This document shows, in pieces, positions 1 through 7,036 of a stretch of 19,890 bases of DNA. The position numbers were made by a program, and so were the translations under genes. Source of the DNA: CAZRHR01 sp964599915 (GTDB taxonomy: Bacteria > Bacteroidota > Bacteroidia > CAIKAF01). Numbering within the stretch: position 1 is the stretch's first letter; every line of letters starts with the position of its first letter. Below the pieces are notes generated by a model, which ran no database searches, was not told the origin of the DNA, and worked only from the letters and a program-made list of their open reading frames with translations. The DNA is taken from positions 1-19,890 of the forward strand of contig CAZRHR010000053.1 in assembly GCA_964599915.1 (NCBI GenBank). Direction: 5' to 3'.

Positions 1-75
1 GACGTTATATCGCAGGGATTTTAAAGTTTCGAACTGGGCTATTTTTTCTAGCCCTTGGATGCCTTCTTTTACCAC
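1..75 (-). CDS. Possible 5' end of a gene cut by the left window edge
   Basis: Reading leftward on the minus strand from a GTG at 75-73 there is an open frame to the edge that begins (V/M)VKEGIQGLEKIAQFETL. The GTG lies across the end of recQ, whose TAA is at 71-69, so this would be a translationally coupled fifth gene of the operon; a TTG at 78-76 is an alternative start. Only about 25 codons are visible, so absence of stops is weak evidence, and I do not recognise the sequence. The frame has a plausible amino-acid mix, while the neighbouring minus frame is rich in Lys/Arg/Cys and stops at 5-7. A non-coding trailer after recQ is the alternative. Confidence 0.3.
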   Translation of the reverse strand, partial: MVKEGIQGLEKIAQFETLKSLRYNV

Positions 76-1934
76 CAAATTTTCTTGACGCGCAACATTT
101 CTTTCCCTGTCTTTTCCAAAAATCCTTGGTCCAACAGTTGCCGTAATGCTTGGTAGTTTTGTGCTTGCAACCTTGGGAAAACTTGGCAAATATCATGCAA
201 AGTATATGCTTCCCCCACAGCCAATTGAGCCGTGTCTTGCTTACACCCATCACACTTCCCACAAGGCTGCTCAGGTGTTTCTCCAAAATACATCAACAAT
301 TTATTGGTCCGACAAGAATCGCTGGTACCCGCATAATCCAACATCGCTGCACTTTTTTTAAGTGCAATGGCCTTTCGTTGATGGTAAAAAGTGTCAGAAA
401 GTAGAATGCTCTTCGGATCTTGCCGTTCATGTAATAAAACCAGCGTAAACCCTTCAGCGTTGCCAGGTGCATATTTCCAAAGGTTTTTTTCATGCAGTTC
501 GGTGAGCAGTTGTCTGACTTCCTTTTCAGTTCGACCAAGTCTTTTTCCTATAAGATCTTCTCGAATTTTTACAGGCTTTTCAAAAAGGCCGCCATACATC
601 CTTGGGATCAATTCTCTTAACTCCTCTTCATGGGAGGACAGAGCGGCTTGTCGATAGGCATTTGGGCTTACATGGACAAAAAGTGTGCTTGATACAAACG
701 CCCCATCTTGCATTTGCCAGTATCCTTCCTTCTCTAAAATTTGTAGGGTGGCCACCCAACTGGCCGCGGGAATTCCGGTTTGTTGCATCATTGTGCTCAG
801 AGGTAGCGGTATGCGTTGGCCTTGTCCATATCCTTGACTAATGCCAGCATGGTTAAAAATGGCCTCATAGACCTTTTGGACCTCATCTAAGGTGGGAAAG
901 GAAGACAATATTCTTTCTTTGAAAGGCCTCACCTCACTTTCATGGGTGATGAGCAGGGCATGGGCTTGTTTCTGGTCTCTTCCTCCGCGCCCGGCTTCTT
1001 GAAAATAGGCTTCTGGTGTATCGGGTAAATCCACATGTAACACTAAACGAACATCAGGCTTGTCAATGCCCATGCCGAATGCATTTGTTGCTACCATGAC
1101 CCGTACTTTATTCTGAATCCATGCCTCTTGTCTTTCTTGTCGCTGAGCCGCTGGCAGACCCGCATGGTAAAAAGTGGCTGAAATCCCTTCGGCATTGAGC
1201 CAATCTGCCCAAGCTTTAGTTTGTCCTCTACTTCGGGCATATAGAATGGCCGAACCGGGGTATTTTTCTAAATACCTAAGGCAGGTTGCTTTTTTTTGTT
1301 GAGAATGAATGACCCGATAAGAGAGATTAGGGCGGGCAAAAGATTGTTTGAAAACATTCGGTTGCTTAAAGGCTAACTTTTCCTGAATATCTGAAACGAC
1401 TTCTGGTGTTGCCGTGGCCGTTAAAGCCAGTATTGGAATGGTCGGTAGCCACGGTCTCAATTCTGCAATACGCAGGTAAGAGGGTCGGAAATCATACCCC
1501 CATTGTGAAATGCAATGGGCCTCGTCCACCGCCAATAGATTGATGGGGAAATGGCTTAAAATTTCTTGGAAGGAGGGTTGACTCAATCTTTCCGGAGAGA
1601 GGTATAAAAATTTTATTTTTTGGTGTTTGGCTTGGTTTAGAATGGTTTCCATGTCCCTGTAATGCAGGTCGGAAGTTAAGGCAGCGGCTGCGATACCACG
1701 TTTTTTTAATTGTTGCACTTGGTCTTTCATCAAGGCAATTAGGGGCGAAATGACTAAGCCAAGCCCCGGTTTAGCCAAAACCGGAATTTGAAAACAAATG
1801 CTTTTTCCACCGCCCGTGGGTAAAAGGGCAAGGGTATCTTCCCCTTTTAGAACGGCTTCTATGATAGGACGTTGGTTCGGACGGAAGTCTGGGTATCCCC
1901 AATGGGTCAGGAGCAGCTGGTTTAGTTGATCCAA
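69..1934 (-). CDS. recQ: ATP-dependent DNA helicase RecQ
   Basis: A 621-residue superfamily 2 3'-5' DNA helicase for recombination and replication-fork repair. Visible motifs are the Q-motif region (GYPDFRPNQ, residues 13-21), Walker A (LPTGGGKS, 38-45), DEAH at 137-140 followed by CISQWGYDFR as in RecQ, the TATAT motif, and a motif VI region reading QEAGRGGRD. The RecQ-C-terminal zinc site is present as Cys541, Cys558, Cys561 and Cys564. After the winged-helix region the protein ends with a short tail and I see no convincing HRDC domain, as in the shorter RecQ forms. The start is TTG at 1934-1932, two nucleotides after the ATPase stop; no in-frame ATG exists upstream of the Q-motif. It closes a tight operon with gpmA, the phosphatase and the ATPase. 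Confidence 0.95.
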   Translation of the reverse strand: MDQLNQLLLTHWGYPDFRPNQRPIIEAVLKGEDTLALLPTGGGKSICFQIPVLAKPGLGLVISPLIALMKDQVQQLKKRGIAAAALTSDLHYRDMETILNQAKHQKIKFLYLSPERLSQPSFQEILSHFPINLLAVDEAHCISQWGYDFRPSYLRIAELRPWLPTIPILALTATATPEVVSDIQEKLAFKQPNVFKQSFARPNLSYRVIHSQQKKATCLRYLEKYPGSAILYARSRGQTKAWADWLNAEGISATFYHAGLPAAQRQERQEAWIQNKVRVMVATNAFGMGIDKPDVRLVLHVDLPDTPEAYFQEAGRGGRDQKQAHALLITHESEVRPFKERILSSFPTLDEVQKVYEAIFNHAGISQGYGQGQRIPLPLSTMMQQTGIPAASWVATLQILEKEGYWQMQDGAFVSSTLFVHVSPNAYRQAALSSHEEELRELIPRMYGGLFEKPVKIREDLIGKRLGRTEKEVRQLLTELHEKNLWKYAPGNAEGFTLVLLHERQDPKSILLSDTFYHQRKAIALKKSAAMLDYAGTSDSCRTNKLLMYFGETPEQPCGKCDGCKQDTAQLAVGEAYTLHDICQVFPRLQAQNYQALRQLLDQGFLEKTGKEMLRVKKIWW

Positions 1935-1936
1935 AG

Positions 1937-2473
1937 TCAGCGAATTTGTTCTAAAATAAAATCGATGCGCTGGGGAATAGGTACTTTAGGTAAAATTTCA
2001 ACCCTGTAATTGAGCAGTGTATACACTTTTACCAATGCTTCATGGATACGTTCTGCATGCTCAAAAGTTTCCCATCTTTCTTCGTCGCCATGAAAAATTT
2101 CTTTCCATGGTGGGGTAATGAATACGATGGGTGCATAATCAAACTGCTGCAACCACCTAAGGTCCTGTTCACTTACGTCTACCCCTTCTGCTAGTAAATA
2201 GGCAAAAGAATCAGGAACGCCGCGGTCTAAAAACACCGGAGCCGGTAGGTTTTGTGAGGTTTCATATTGTTGAATACGACCATCTAAAACCGCCTGATGA
2301 AAGGCTTCATGGTTTACCCAAGGCAGTGCATCACCCCCATGTGCCTTTTCCTGGATAAGAATTTCCCGCGAAATTTCTGGTAAAACCTCAAATCCTAAGG
2401 CCTGAAAAGCATCAATTAAAGATGTTTTGCCTGTACCAGGTGCGCCTGTGATAATATGGCCTTTGGTTTTCAT
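1937..2473 (-). CDS. P-loop ATPase/kinase, AAA_28 (NadR/TTD14-like) family
   Basis: A 178-residue cytoplasmic P-loop protein. The nucleotide-binding loop GAPGTGKT is at residues 10-17, and the following PEISREI segment is typical of the AAA_28 family, which relates to the NadR ribosylnicotinamide-kinase domain and TTD14. I see no NadR helix-turn-helix or adenylyltransferase domain, so NAD salvage cannot be assigned. I chose ATG 2473 because it overlaps the stop of the upstream phosphatase in an ATGA arrangement; an in-frame TTG at 2485 would add four residues but lies inside the phosphatase gene. Translational coupling with the phosphatase suggests matched expression of a phosphoryl-adding and a phosphoryl-removing enzyme. 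The substrate is unknown. Confidence 0.85.
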   Translation of the reverse strand: MKTKGHIITGAPGTGKTSLIDAFQALGFEVLPEISREILIQEKAHGGDALPWVNHEAFHQAVLDGRIQQYETSQNLPAPVFLDRGVPDSFAYLLAEGVDVSEQDLRWLQQFDYAPIVFITPPWKEIFHGDEERWETFEHAERIHEALVKVYTLLNYRVEILPKVPIPQRIDFILEQIR

Positions 2474-3195
2474 AAGTCGATACAAGGTTGAAAAATAAGT
2501 TTCCTGCTGGATAATTCCAAGGCTACCAACTGCCCCATACCCGGTTTGCCCGCATAGACCGCACCATTGTCAATATCAATAAATCCGAATTGTTCCGGTG
2601 GTGCATCTGCTGTGAGCCGGATAAGTTCCTCATGTACAGGAACGTGTCCATGTACAATAATTTTACCTCCAGTGGCATCAAGATTCGGGGAAAACTCCCG
2701 AATCCACATCATGGCATGGGTATCTGATAAAAAATCAGGTTCTTCAAAATTGAATCCAGCATGCACCAAATAGGCATGTGCATGATGGCGGTAAAAGATG
2801 CTGTTTTCGGCCAAGTCGCGCCACCATGTGGGAAGTTCTTCAGGAAACTGAACACCATATTCTTCCAGAAAGGCTTCCCCTCCCCATTGCATCCATAATT
2901 TTGTAGCTTGGCGCTGAACTACTGTTTTTCCGAACCAAGTCTTTTTATCTTTCAAATGTGCTTCTTGGCAGGCATCTAAAAACCCTTGTTCGTGGTTTCC
3001 ACGCAAGATGGTCAATTGGATTCCATTTTCCTGTAGTGAAGAAATGGTATCCATGACCATTTGATGTCCTTGGCCACGATCTATCACATCGCCTAGGAAT
3101 ATGACTTCATCTCCTTGGCTTAATGCCATGCGTTGAACCAATTTATCCAACGTTTTTCCACAACCATGCACATCTCCAATGGCCCAACTTTGCAT
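2470..3195 (-). CDS. Metallophosphoesterase, PrpA/ApaH-like Ser/Thr phosphatase family
   Basis: A 241-residue calcineurin-like phosphoesterase. The dimetal-site motifs are GDVHG (residues 7-11), GDVIDRG (35-41) and RGNHE (65-69), with a later VHGHVP supplying the last His ligands. Length and motif spacing fit the bacterial Ser/Thr protein phosphatase and diadenosine tetraphosphatase group; the sequence alone does not say whether it acts on proteins or dinucleotides. There is no signal peptide, so it should be cytoplasmic. It starts 4 nt after gpmA stops, and its TGA overlaps the ATG of the P-loop ATPase (ATGA), placing it firmly in the gpmA-recQ operon. Confidence 0.9.
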   Translation of the reverse strand: MQSWAIGDVHGCGKTLDKLVQRMALSQGDEVIFLGDVIDRGQGHQMVMDTISSLQENGIQLTILRGNHEQGFLDACQEAHLKDKKTWFGKTVVQRQATKLWMQWGGEAFLEEYGVQFPEELPTWWRDLAENSIFYRHHAHAYLVHAGFNFEEPDFLSDTHAMMWIREFSPNLDATGGKIIVHGHVPVHEELIRLTADAPPEQFGFIDIDNGAVYAGKPGMGQLVALELSSRKLIFQPCIDL

Positions 3196-3199
3196 AAGC

Positions 3200-3949
3200 T
3201 TAGGCTTTTCCTTGGGACGCTACCGCCTCCATACGTGCAGCGAGGGTGGCTTCATCAATAAGGTATCTGTCTTGGATGACTTTGAATTGCTCATCCAATT
3301 CGAACAAGTAGGGAATACCAGTTGGGATGTTCACCTTTAAAATTTCCTCGGCCGTAAGTCCCTTTAATTCTTTTACTACACCACGAAGGCTATTGCCGTG
3401 GGCTGTAATTAAAATGGTACCATGTTCGCTGGCTTTGGGTAAGATTTGGTTTTTCCAAAGTGGCAAAAGGCGCTGAATGGTATCCTGTAAAGATTCTGTA
3501 TCTGGGAGAAGCTGGGTTGGAATGCCACTGTACATGGATTGGTTGCCGGGGAACCTTGGATCTGTGGGGTCTAAGGCAGGAGGAGCTACATCGAACGCAC
3601 GGCGCCATAAAAGCACTTGTTCTTCTCCATATTTGGCTGCCGTTTCGGACTTGTTTAAACCCTGAAGATTGCCATAATGCTTTTCATTTAAACGCCAATC
3701 TTTTTCAACCGGAATATGCATAAGGTCCATTTCTTCCAAAGCCAGCCAGCAGGTTTTTATGGCTCTTTTCAAAAAAGAAGTGAAAGCATAACTTGGTTTC
3801 AAACCCGCTTCCAGCATAAGTTTTCCTGCCTCTTTGGCTTCCATAATACCCAAGTCCGACAAAGGGACATTCTCCCAACCGGTAAACCGATTTTCCTTAT
3901 TCCATTGGCTTTGGCCGTGTCTTAGCAGTATTATTTTTAATTTACCCAT
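3200..3949 (-). CDS. gpmA: 2,3-bisphosphoglycerate-dependent phosphoglycerate mutase
   Basis: A 249-residue enzyme that interconverts 3- and 2-phosphoglycerate in glycolysis and gluconeogenesis. The phospho-acceptor motif RHGQSQWN places the catalytic His at residue 11, NRFTGWENVPLS follows as in cofactor-dependent mutases, LNEKHYGNLQG carries the acid-base Glu, and the second catalytic His is His184 in TAHGNSLRG. Length matches the dPGM family exactly. ATG 3949 is the first gene of the minus-strand operon and faces the outer-membrane protein gene across about 100 bp. A TTG at minus-strand distance 23 from a GACATTTG box (4005-3998) is a possible but weak promoter. Confidence 0.96.
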   Translation of the reverse strand: MGKLKIILLRHGQSQWNKENRFTGWENVPLSDLGIMEAKEAGKLMLEAGLKPSYAFTSFLKRAIKTCWLALEEMDLMHIPVEKDWRLNEKHYGNLQGLNKSETAAKYGEEQVLLWRRAFDVAPPALDPTDPRFPGNQSMYSGIPTQLLPDTESLQDTIQRLLPLWKNQILPKASEHGTILITAHGNSLRGVVKELKGLTAEEILKVNIPTGIPYLFELDEQFKVIQDRYLIDEATLAARMEAVASQGKA

Positions 3950-3972
3950 TAGGTTTTATTTAAATGATTTTA

Positions 3973-4005
3973 GATATTTGCGAAGAATCTTGCCTTGCAA
4001 ATGTC
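3973..4005. promoter_or_regulatory. Inverted repeat in the divergent gpmA / outer-membrane protein spacer
   Basis: GATATTTGC (3973-3981) and GCAAATGTC (3997-4005) form a 9-bp inverted repeat with one mismatch and a 15-bp centre. Each arm read outward (GATATTTG on plus, GACATTTG on minus) matches five of the six fixed bases of TAnnTTTG, so the repeat may be two facing -7 elements, an operator, or both. Suitable -33 elements are poor or absent, so this is tentative. Confidence 0.3.
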
Positions 4006-4049
4006 TGTATTTCCTTTCAAGATTCATCCAAGTTTAAGAAAAACTACAC

Positions 4050-4565
4050 ATGAGAAAATTCTTACTAGCCTCCCTTTTTACTGCAATATCTGCGATGGGA
4101 ACTAGCGCAAGCGCGCAACACCTACTCGGTGGAAACGTAGGTTTTGGACCCGCCTTAGTAGAAGGTTATTCCGGCTATTTAGTAACCACAGTAGAATACA
4201 ACGTGCATTTTTGGCAGCGGCTCGGTATTGGTGCCAAAGTGGGTCACGTTTTTGGCTTTGAACCTGGTAAAATGGGTCCTGTAGGAAGGTTTCACGAAGA
4301 TTTAAATAGCCTTACCGTATCCTTTCATGCCGAATACCAGCAGCCTCTAGGCAATATTATGCCTTATGTAGGTTGTGATGTTGGCGGTGCCTTTTTTGAG
4401 AGAGAGGGGTTGTTCCTTATGCCGACCATCGGTACACGCGCCTTCCTTAAAGAACACTTGGTTATGGATTTTAGTGTGAGAAATCCATTGTTCTTCAGAG
4501 GTCTTGAAAATGGCGCCATCACGTTCAATGTAGGCTTCCACTATTTTTTAGGAGATAGAGACTAA
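4050..4565 (+). CDS. Small outer-membrane beta-barrel protein
   Basis: A 171-residue exported protein. The N-terminus has two Lys/Arg residues, a hydrophobic stretch and a likely signal-peptidase I site after SASA, near residue 22. The mature part is built of alternating aromatic and small residues (HLLGGNVGFGPALVEGYSG; a terminal GFHYFLG strand) with turns between predicted strands, as in 8-stranded OmpX/OmpW-size barrels. I cannot assign a ligand or specific family. It stands alone, with a divergent gpmA upstream and a strong terminator downstream, so it is probably a single-gene transcript. No Shine-Dalgarno sequence precedes ATG 4050. Confidence 0.75.
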   Translation: MRKFLLASLFTAISAMGTSASAQHLLGGNVGFGPALVEGYSGYLVTTVEYNVHFWQRLGIGAKVGHVFGFEPGKMGPVGRFHEDLNSLTVSFHAEYQQPLGNIMPYVGCDVGGAFFEREGLFLMPTIGTRAFLKEHLVMDFSVRNPLFFRGLENGAITFNVGFHYFLGDRD

Positions 4566-4587
4566 TTTTCTTACGAATTATTTATGG

Positions 4588-4615
4588 AAACCAGTCAATT
4601 ATGGCTGGTTTTTTT
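4588..4615 (+). terminator. Rho-independent terminator after the outer-membrane protein gene
   Basis: AAACCAGTCA (4588-4597) pairs with TGGCTGGTTT (4602-4611), including one G-T pair, around an ATTA loop, and a run of T follows to 4615. It lies 22 nt past the stop codon. Confidence 0.8.
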
Positions 4616-4701
4616 ATGATTATCAGAGGCTTAAAAGAAAACTATGCTAGGCTGAACAAATCTGATTTTTCAGAAATTGCAATAAATGTGTTCGTTTCGG
4701 G

Positions 4702-4731
4702 TTTGCGGTGTACAGAAAAACCGTATGTTTA
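4702..4731 (+). promoter_or_regulatory. Bacteroidota-type promoter for the methyltransferase gene
   Basis: TTTG (4702-4705), an 18-bp spacer and TATGTTTA (4724-4731) match the TTTG/TAnnTTTG consensus at all but the last base. The predicted start point near 4738 gives a leader of about 24 nt without a Shine-Dalgarno sequence. It sits downstream of the 4588-4615 terminator, so the methyltransferase has its own transcript. Confidence 0.55.
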
Positions 4732-4761
4732 TACACTTTTTAACAATTATCACGTTGCACA

Positions 4762-5979
4762 ATGAGTCAACATCCGCTTGATTTTATCGTTACGCGTACC
4801 CCTGCTATGGGAAATAAGTACGCCAAGGGAAAGCGCCCTGCTTTCTCTGAATTTGTAGAAGATTATATTGCCGGTCGAGTCGACCTCCAAGGCGATTTCG
4901 CTACTTTCATGGAACTTCGGAATGATTATTTCGATTTTCGCTTGACCGCTCGCCATGTGAAGTTCTTCTTCAGCCGTATGATTCCTGAGGTTTTAATTCA
5001 CTCTAAAAGCCAAGATGAAAGAATTGTACGGGAACACTATGACCGTGGAAACGACTTCTTTTCTTCTTTCCTAGGGCCTCGAATGATTTATACTTCCGGC
5101 TTTTGGTCAGACCCAAACATCGAAACGTTAGAGCAAGCGCAGGATCGTAAAATGACCAAAGTTTGCGATAAACTCCACATGAAGCCTGGTGATCGTCACC
5201 TTGACATCGGTTGTGGTTGGGGAACCCTTGTAGCCTATGCTTCTAAGTATTATGGCACAGATTCTACAGGTATCACCCTTGCACAAGACGGAACAGACCA
5301 TGGCAACAAACAAATTGCTGCCCATGGCGTATCTCACCGTGCACGTATCCAGCGCATGGATTACAGAGACATGATTACCCCAGGGAAAAATAATTTGAAA
5401 TTCAATCAAATTACCTGCTTGGAAATGGGTGAGCACGTTGGTCTACGTAAATTCAGCCGCTTCATCAAGAACATCTATGATAAACTTGAAGATGACGGGT
5501 TGTTTTACATTCAACAGGCTGGACTTCGCGCTAACCCGGGGCTTTTTGCCAAAGGTCCACACTGGGAAGATTTGTCATGGGGATTGTTTATGAACCAATA
5601 CATTTTCTCCGGTGCAGATGCCTCTACGCCTTTGGCTTGGCTTGTACAACGTCTTCAGGAAAACAACTTTGAGGTACAATCTGTAGAAAATCTCGGAATT
5701 CACTATTCACATACTTTGCATCGCTGGTACCTGAATTGGGAAGCCAACAAAGACTATGTATTGAAAACTTATGGTGAATGGTGGTATCGCTTATGGCAGG
5801 TGTTCCTTTACTGGTCAGTTATTGTGGCTCGTCAAGGTTCTTCTACCTGTTGGGCGATTACCGCGCACAAAAACCTTAATTCTGTAGACCGTAACCGGTA
5901 TATCGGAAGAACTAACCTAGGTGAGCGTATGGACTTTGCCCATGTGCGTCCCTTCAATGTGGAGGTTCCTGCGATTTAA
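4762..5979 (+). CDS. CFA-synthase-family SAM methyltransferase, resembling sphingolipid C9-methyltransferase
   Basis: A 405-residue SAM-dependent lipid methyltransferase. The SAM-binding loop is LDIGCGWG (147-154), preceded by the family motif EHYDRGNDFF (91-100). Compared with bacterial cyclopropane synthases, the catalytic region differs: YTSGFW (110-115) stands where they have YSCxYW, QQAG (251-254) where they have the bicarbonate-binding His, and no Cys occupies the usual C-terminal position. The glutamate in EHVG (E224) and the Tyr in HYSHTLHRW (Y315) are kept. The phrases PEVLIHSKSQDE, FLGPRMIYTSG, TCLEMGEHVG, WGLFMNQYIFSGADAS and RQGSSTCWAITAHKN match what I recall of fungal sphingolipid C9-methyltransferases, which have an additional N-terminal membrane domain missing here. 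The product assignment is inference: a methyl transfer to a lipid alkene is likely, the lipid unknown. Confidence 0.85.
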   Translation: MSQHPLDFIVTRTPAMGNKYAKGKRPAFSEFVEDYIAGRVDLQGDFATFMELRNDYFDFRLTARHVKFFFSRMIPEVLIHSKSQDERIVREHYDRGNDFFSSFLGPRMIYTSGFWSDPNIETLEQAQDRKMTKVCDKLHMKPGDRHLDIGCGWGTLVAYASKYYGTDSTGITLAQDGTDHGNKQIAAHGVSHRARIQRMDYRDMITPGKNNLKFNQITCLEMGEHVGLRKFSRFIKNIYDKLEDDGLFYIQQAGLRANPGLFAKGPHWEDLSWGLFMNQYIFSGADASTPLAWLVQRLQENNFEVQSVENLGIHYSHTLHRWYLNWEANKDYVLKTYGEWWYRLWQVFLYWSVIVARQGSSTCWAITAHKNLNSVDRNRYIGRTNLGERMDFAHVRPFNVEVPAI

Positions 5980-5997
5980 TCCGGATAATTAGGATAT

Positions 5998-6035
5998 AAA
6001 GTCCTGCTTCCTGCACGGGAGCAGGACTTTTTTTT
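5998..6035 (+). terminator. Rho-independent terminator after the methyltransferase gene
   Basis: AAAGTCCTGCT (5998-6008) pairs with AGCAGGACTTT (6020-6030); the stem extends inward by TCC/GGG with one wobble, giving 14 pairs around a TGCAC loop, and T residues run to 6035. It ends only 14 nt before the next ATG. Confidence 0.9.
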
Positions 6036-6042
6036 ATTTTTG
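6035..6042 (+). promoter_or_regulatory. Candidate -7 element directly before the glycosyltransferase start
   Basis: TATTTTTG is a full match to TAnnTTTG and lies 7 nt before ATG 6050, so transcription from it would give a leaderless or nearly leaderless mRNA. There is no TTG at the proper -33 distance (that space is filled by the terminator stem), and T-rich tails match this motif easily, so confidence is low. Confidence 0.3.
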
Positions 6043-6049
6043 TATTGCT

Positions 6050-7036
6050 ATGTCACAGCCAAATACCTATCCGGTGGAAATTTCCCTGGTCATTCCGCTC
6101 TACAACGAGGAAGAATCCTTACCCGAATTAACGGAATGGATCCATAAGGTGTGCACAAAGCATGGATATACCTACGAAATTATTTTGATTGATGATGGCT
6201 CAACAGACTCCTCTTGGGACATCATTCGTCTACTCTCCCAAAATAATCCTGCCATTCGTGGTATTTCCTTTCGGCGCAATTATGGTAAATCGGGCGCATT
6301 AAACGTTGGGTTTGAAGCCGCCAAAGGTCGTGTGGTCATTACCATGGACGCCGATTTACAAGATTCCCCGGATGAAATCCCCGGATTGTATCAACTCATT
6401 GCCGAAGATGGATTTGACCTTATCTCCGGCTGGAAACAGAAACGCTACGACCCTATTTCTAAGACCCTTCCTACCAAATTGTTTAATTACGCGACACGTA
6501 AAATGTCCGGCATCTCGCTGCATGATTTCAACTGTGGTCTGAAAGCGTATCGCCATGAGGTAGTAAAAAATATTGAGGTCTATGGCGAAATGCATCGCTA
6601 TATTCCAGTGCTGGCCAAATGGTCTGGTTTTAAAAAAATAGGTGAAAAAGTAGTTCAGCACCAGGCAAGAAAATATGGTTCCTCCAAGTTTGGATTGGAA
6701 CGTTTTGTCAATGGTTTTTTAGATTTACTTTCCATCACTTTTGTGACTAGATTTTCCAAAAAACCCATGCACTTTTTTGGAGCCATGGGGGCTTTGGTTT
6801 TCTTTGGCGGATTTCTTTCCGCCCTTTGGCTTGGTATTCATAAATTGTACATGGTTTGGGGACTTGGACAAGAAGCTGAACGCGTCACCTCAAGCCCATT
6901 CTTCTATTTAGCCCTGGTGGCCATGATTTTAGGGACCCAACTTTTTTTGGCCGGTTTTATTGCTGAATTGGTCGCACGAAATGCGCCGGACCGGAATGTC
7001 TATAAAATCAAAGAAACCCTTGGAGAACCTCACTAA
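6050..7036 (+). CDS. Family 2 glycosyltransferase, GtrB/ArnC/DPM1-like, membrane-anchored
   Basis: A 328-residue inner-membrane glycosyltransferase. The GT2 core shows VIPLYNEEESLPEL (14-27), IDDGSTD (47-53) and the metal-binding segment MDADLQD (99-105), then QARKYGSSKF (205-214), a motif shared with polyprenyl-phosphate sugar transferases. Two membrane helices follow at about 242-262 and 284-306. Family members usually move a sugar from a nucleotide donor to polyprenyl phosphate at the cytoplasmic face; the acceptor here is not determined. The start is fixed by ATG 6050 in a leader with no Shine-Dalgarno sequence, immediately after a terminator. Its 3' end overlaps the hydrolase gene. Confidence 0.9.
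   Translation: MSQPNTYPVEISLVIPLYNEEESLPELTEWIHKVCTKHGYTYEIILIDDGSTDSSWDIIRLLSQNNPAIRGISFRRNYGKSGALNVGFEAAKGRVVITMDADLQDSPDEIPGLYQLIAEDGFDLISGWKQKRYDPISKTLPTKLFNYATRKMSGISLHDFNCGLKAYRHEVVKNIEVYGEMHRYIPVLAKWSGFKKIGEKVVQHQARKYGSSKFGLERFVNGFLDLLSITFVTRFSKKPMHFFGAMGALVFFGGFLSALWLGIHKLYMVWGLGQEAERVTSSPFFYLALVAMILGTQLFLAGFIAELVARNAPDRNVYKIKETLGEPH

Noticed and set aside
36..54. Hairpin GGGCTA / TAGCCC after recQ as a terminator
   Set aside because: The stem is only 6 bp, and no T-run follows on the minus strand; the segment may be coding.
2474..2485. TTG start at 2485 for the P-loop ATPase
   Set aside because: ATG 2473 forms the standard ATGA overlap with the phosphatase and matches the family start better.
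4762..5979. Plain annotation as cyclopropane-fatty-acyl-phospholipid synthase
   Set aside because: The family is right, but key Cfa residues are replaced, so cyclopropane formation should not be assumed.
6960..6995. ATG 6960 as the hydrolase start
   Set aside because: It adds 12 residues encoded inside a conserved glycosyltransferase region with no hydrolase similarity; ATG 6996 or TTG 7020 fits better.
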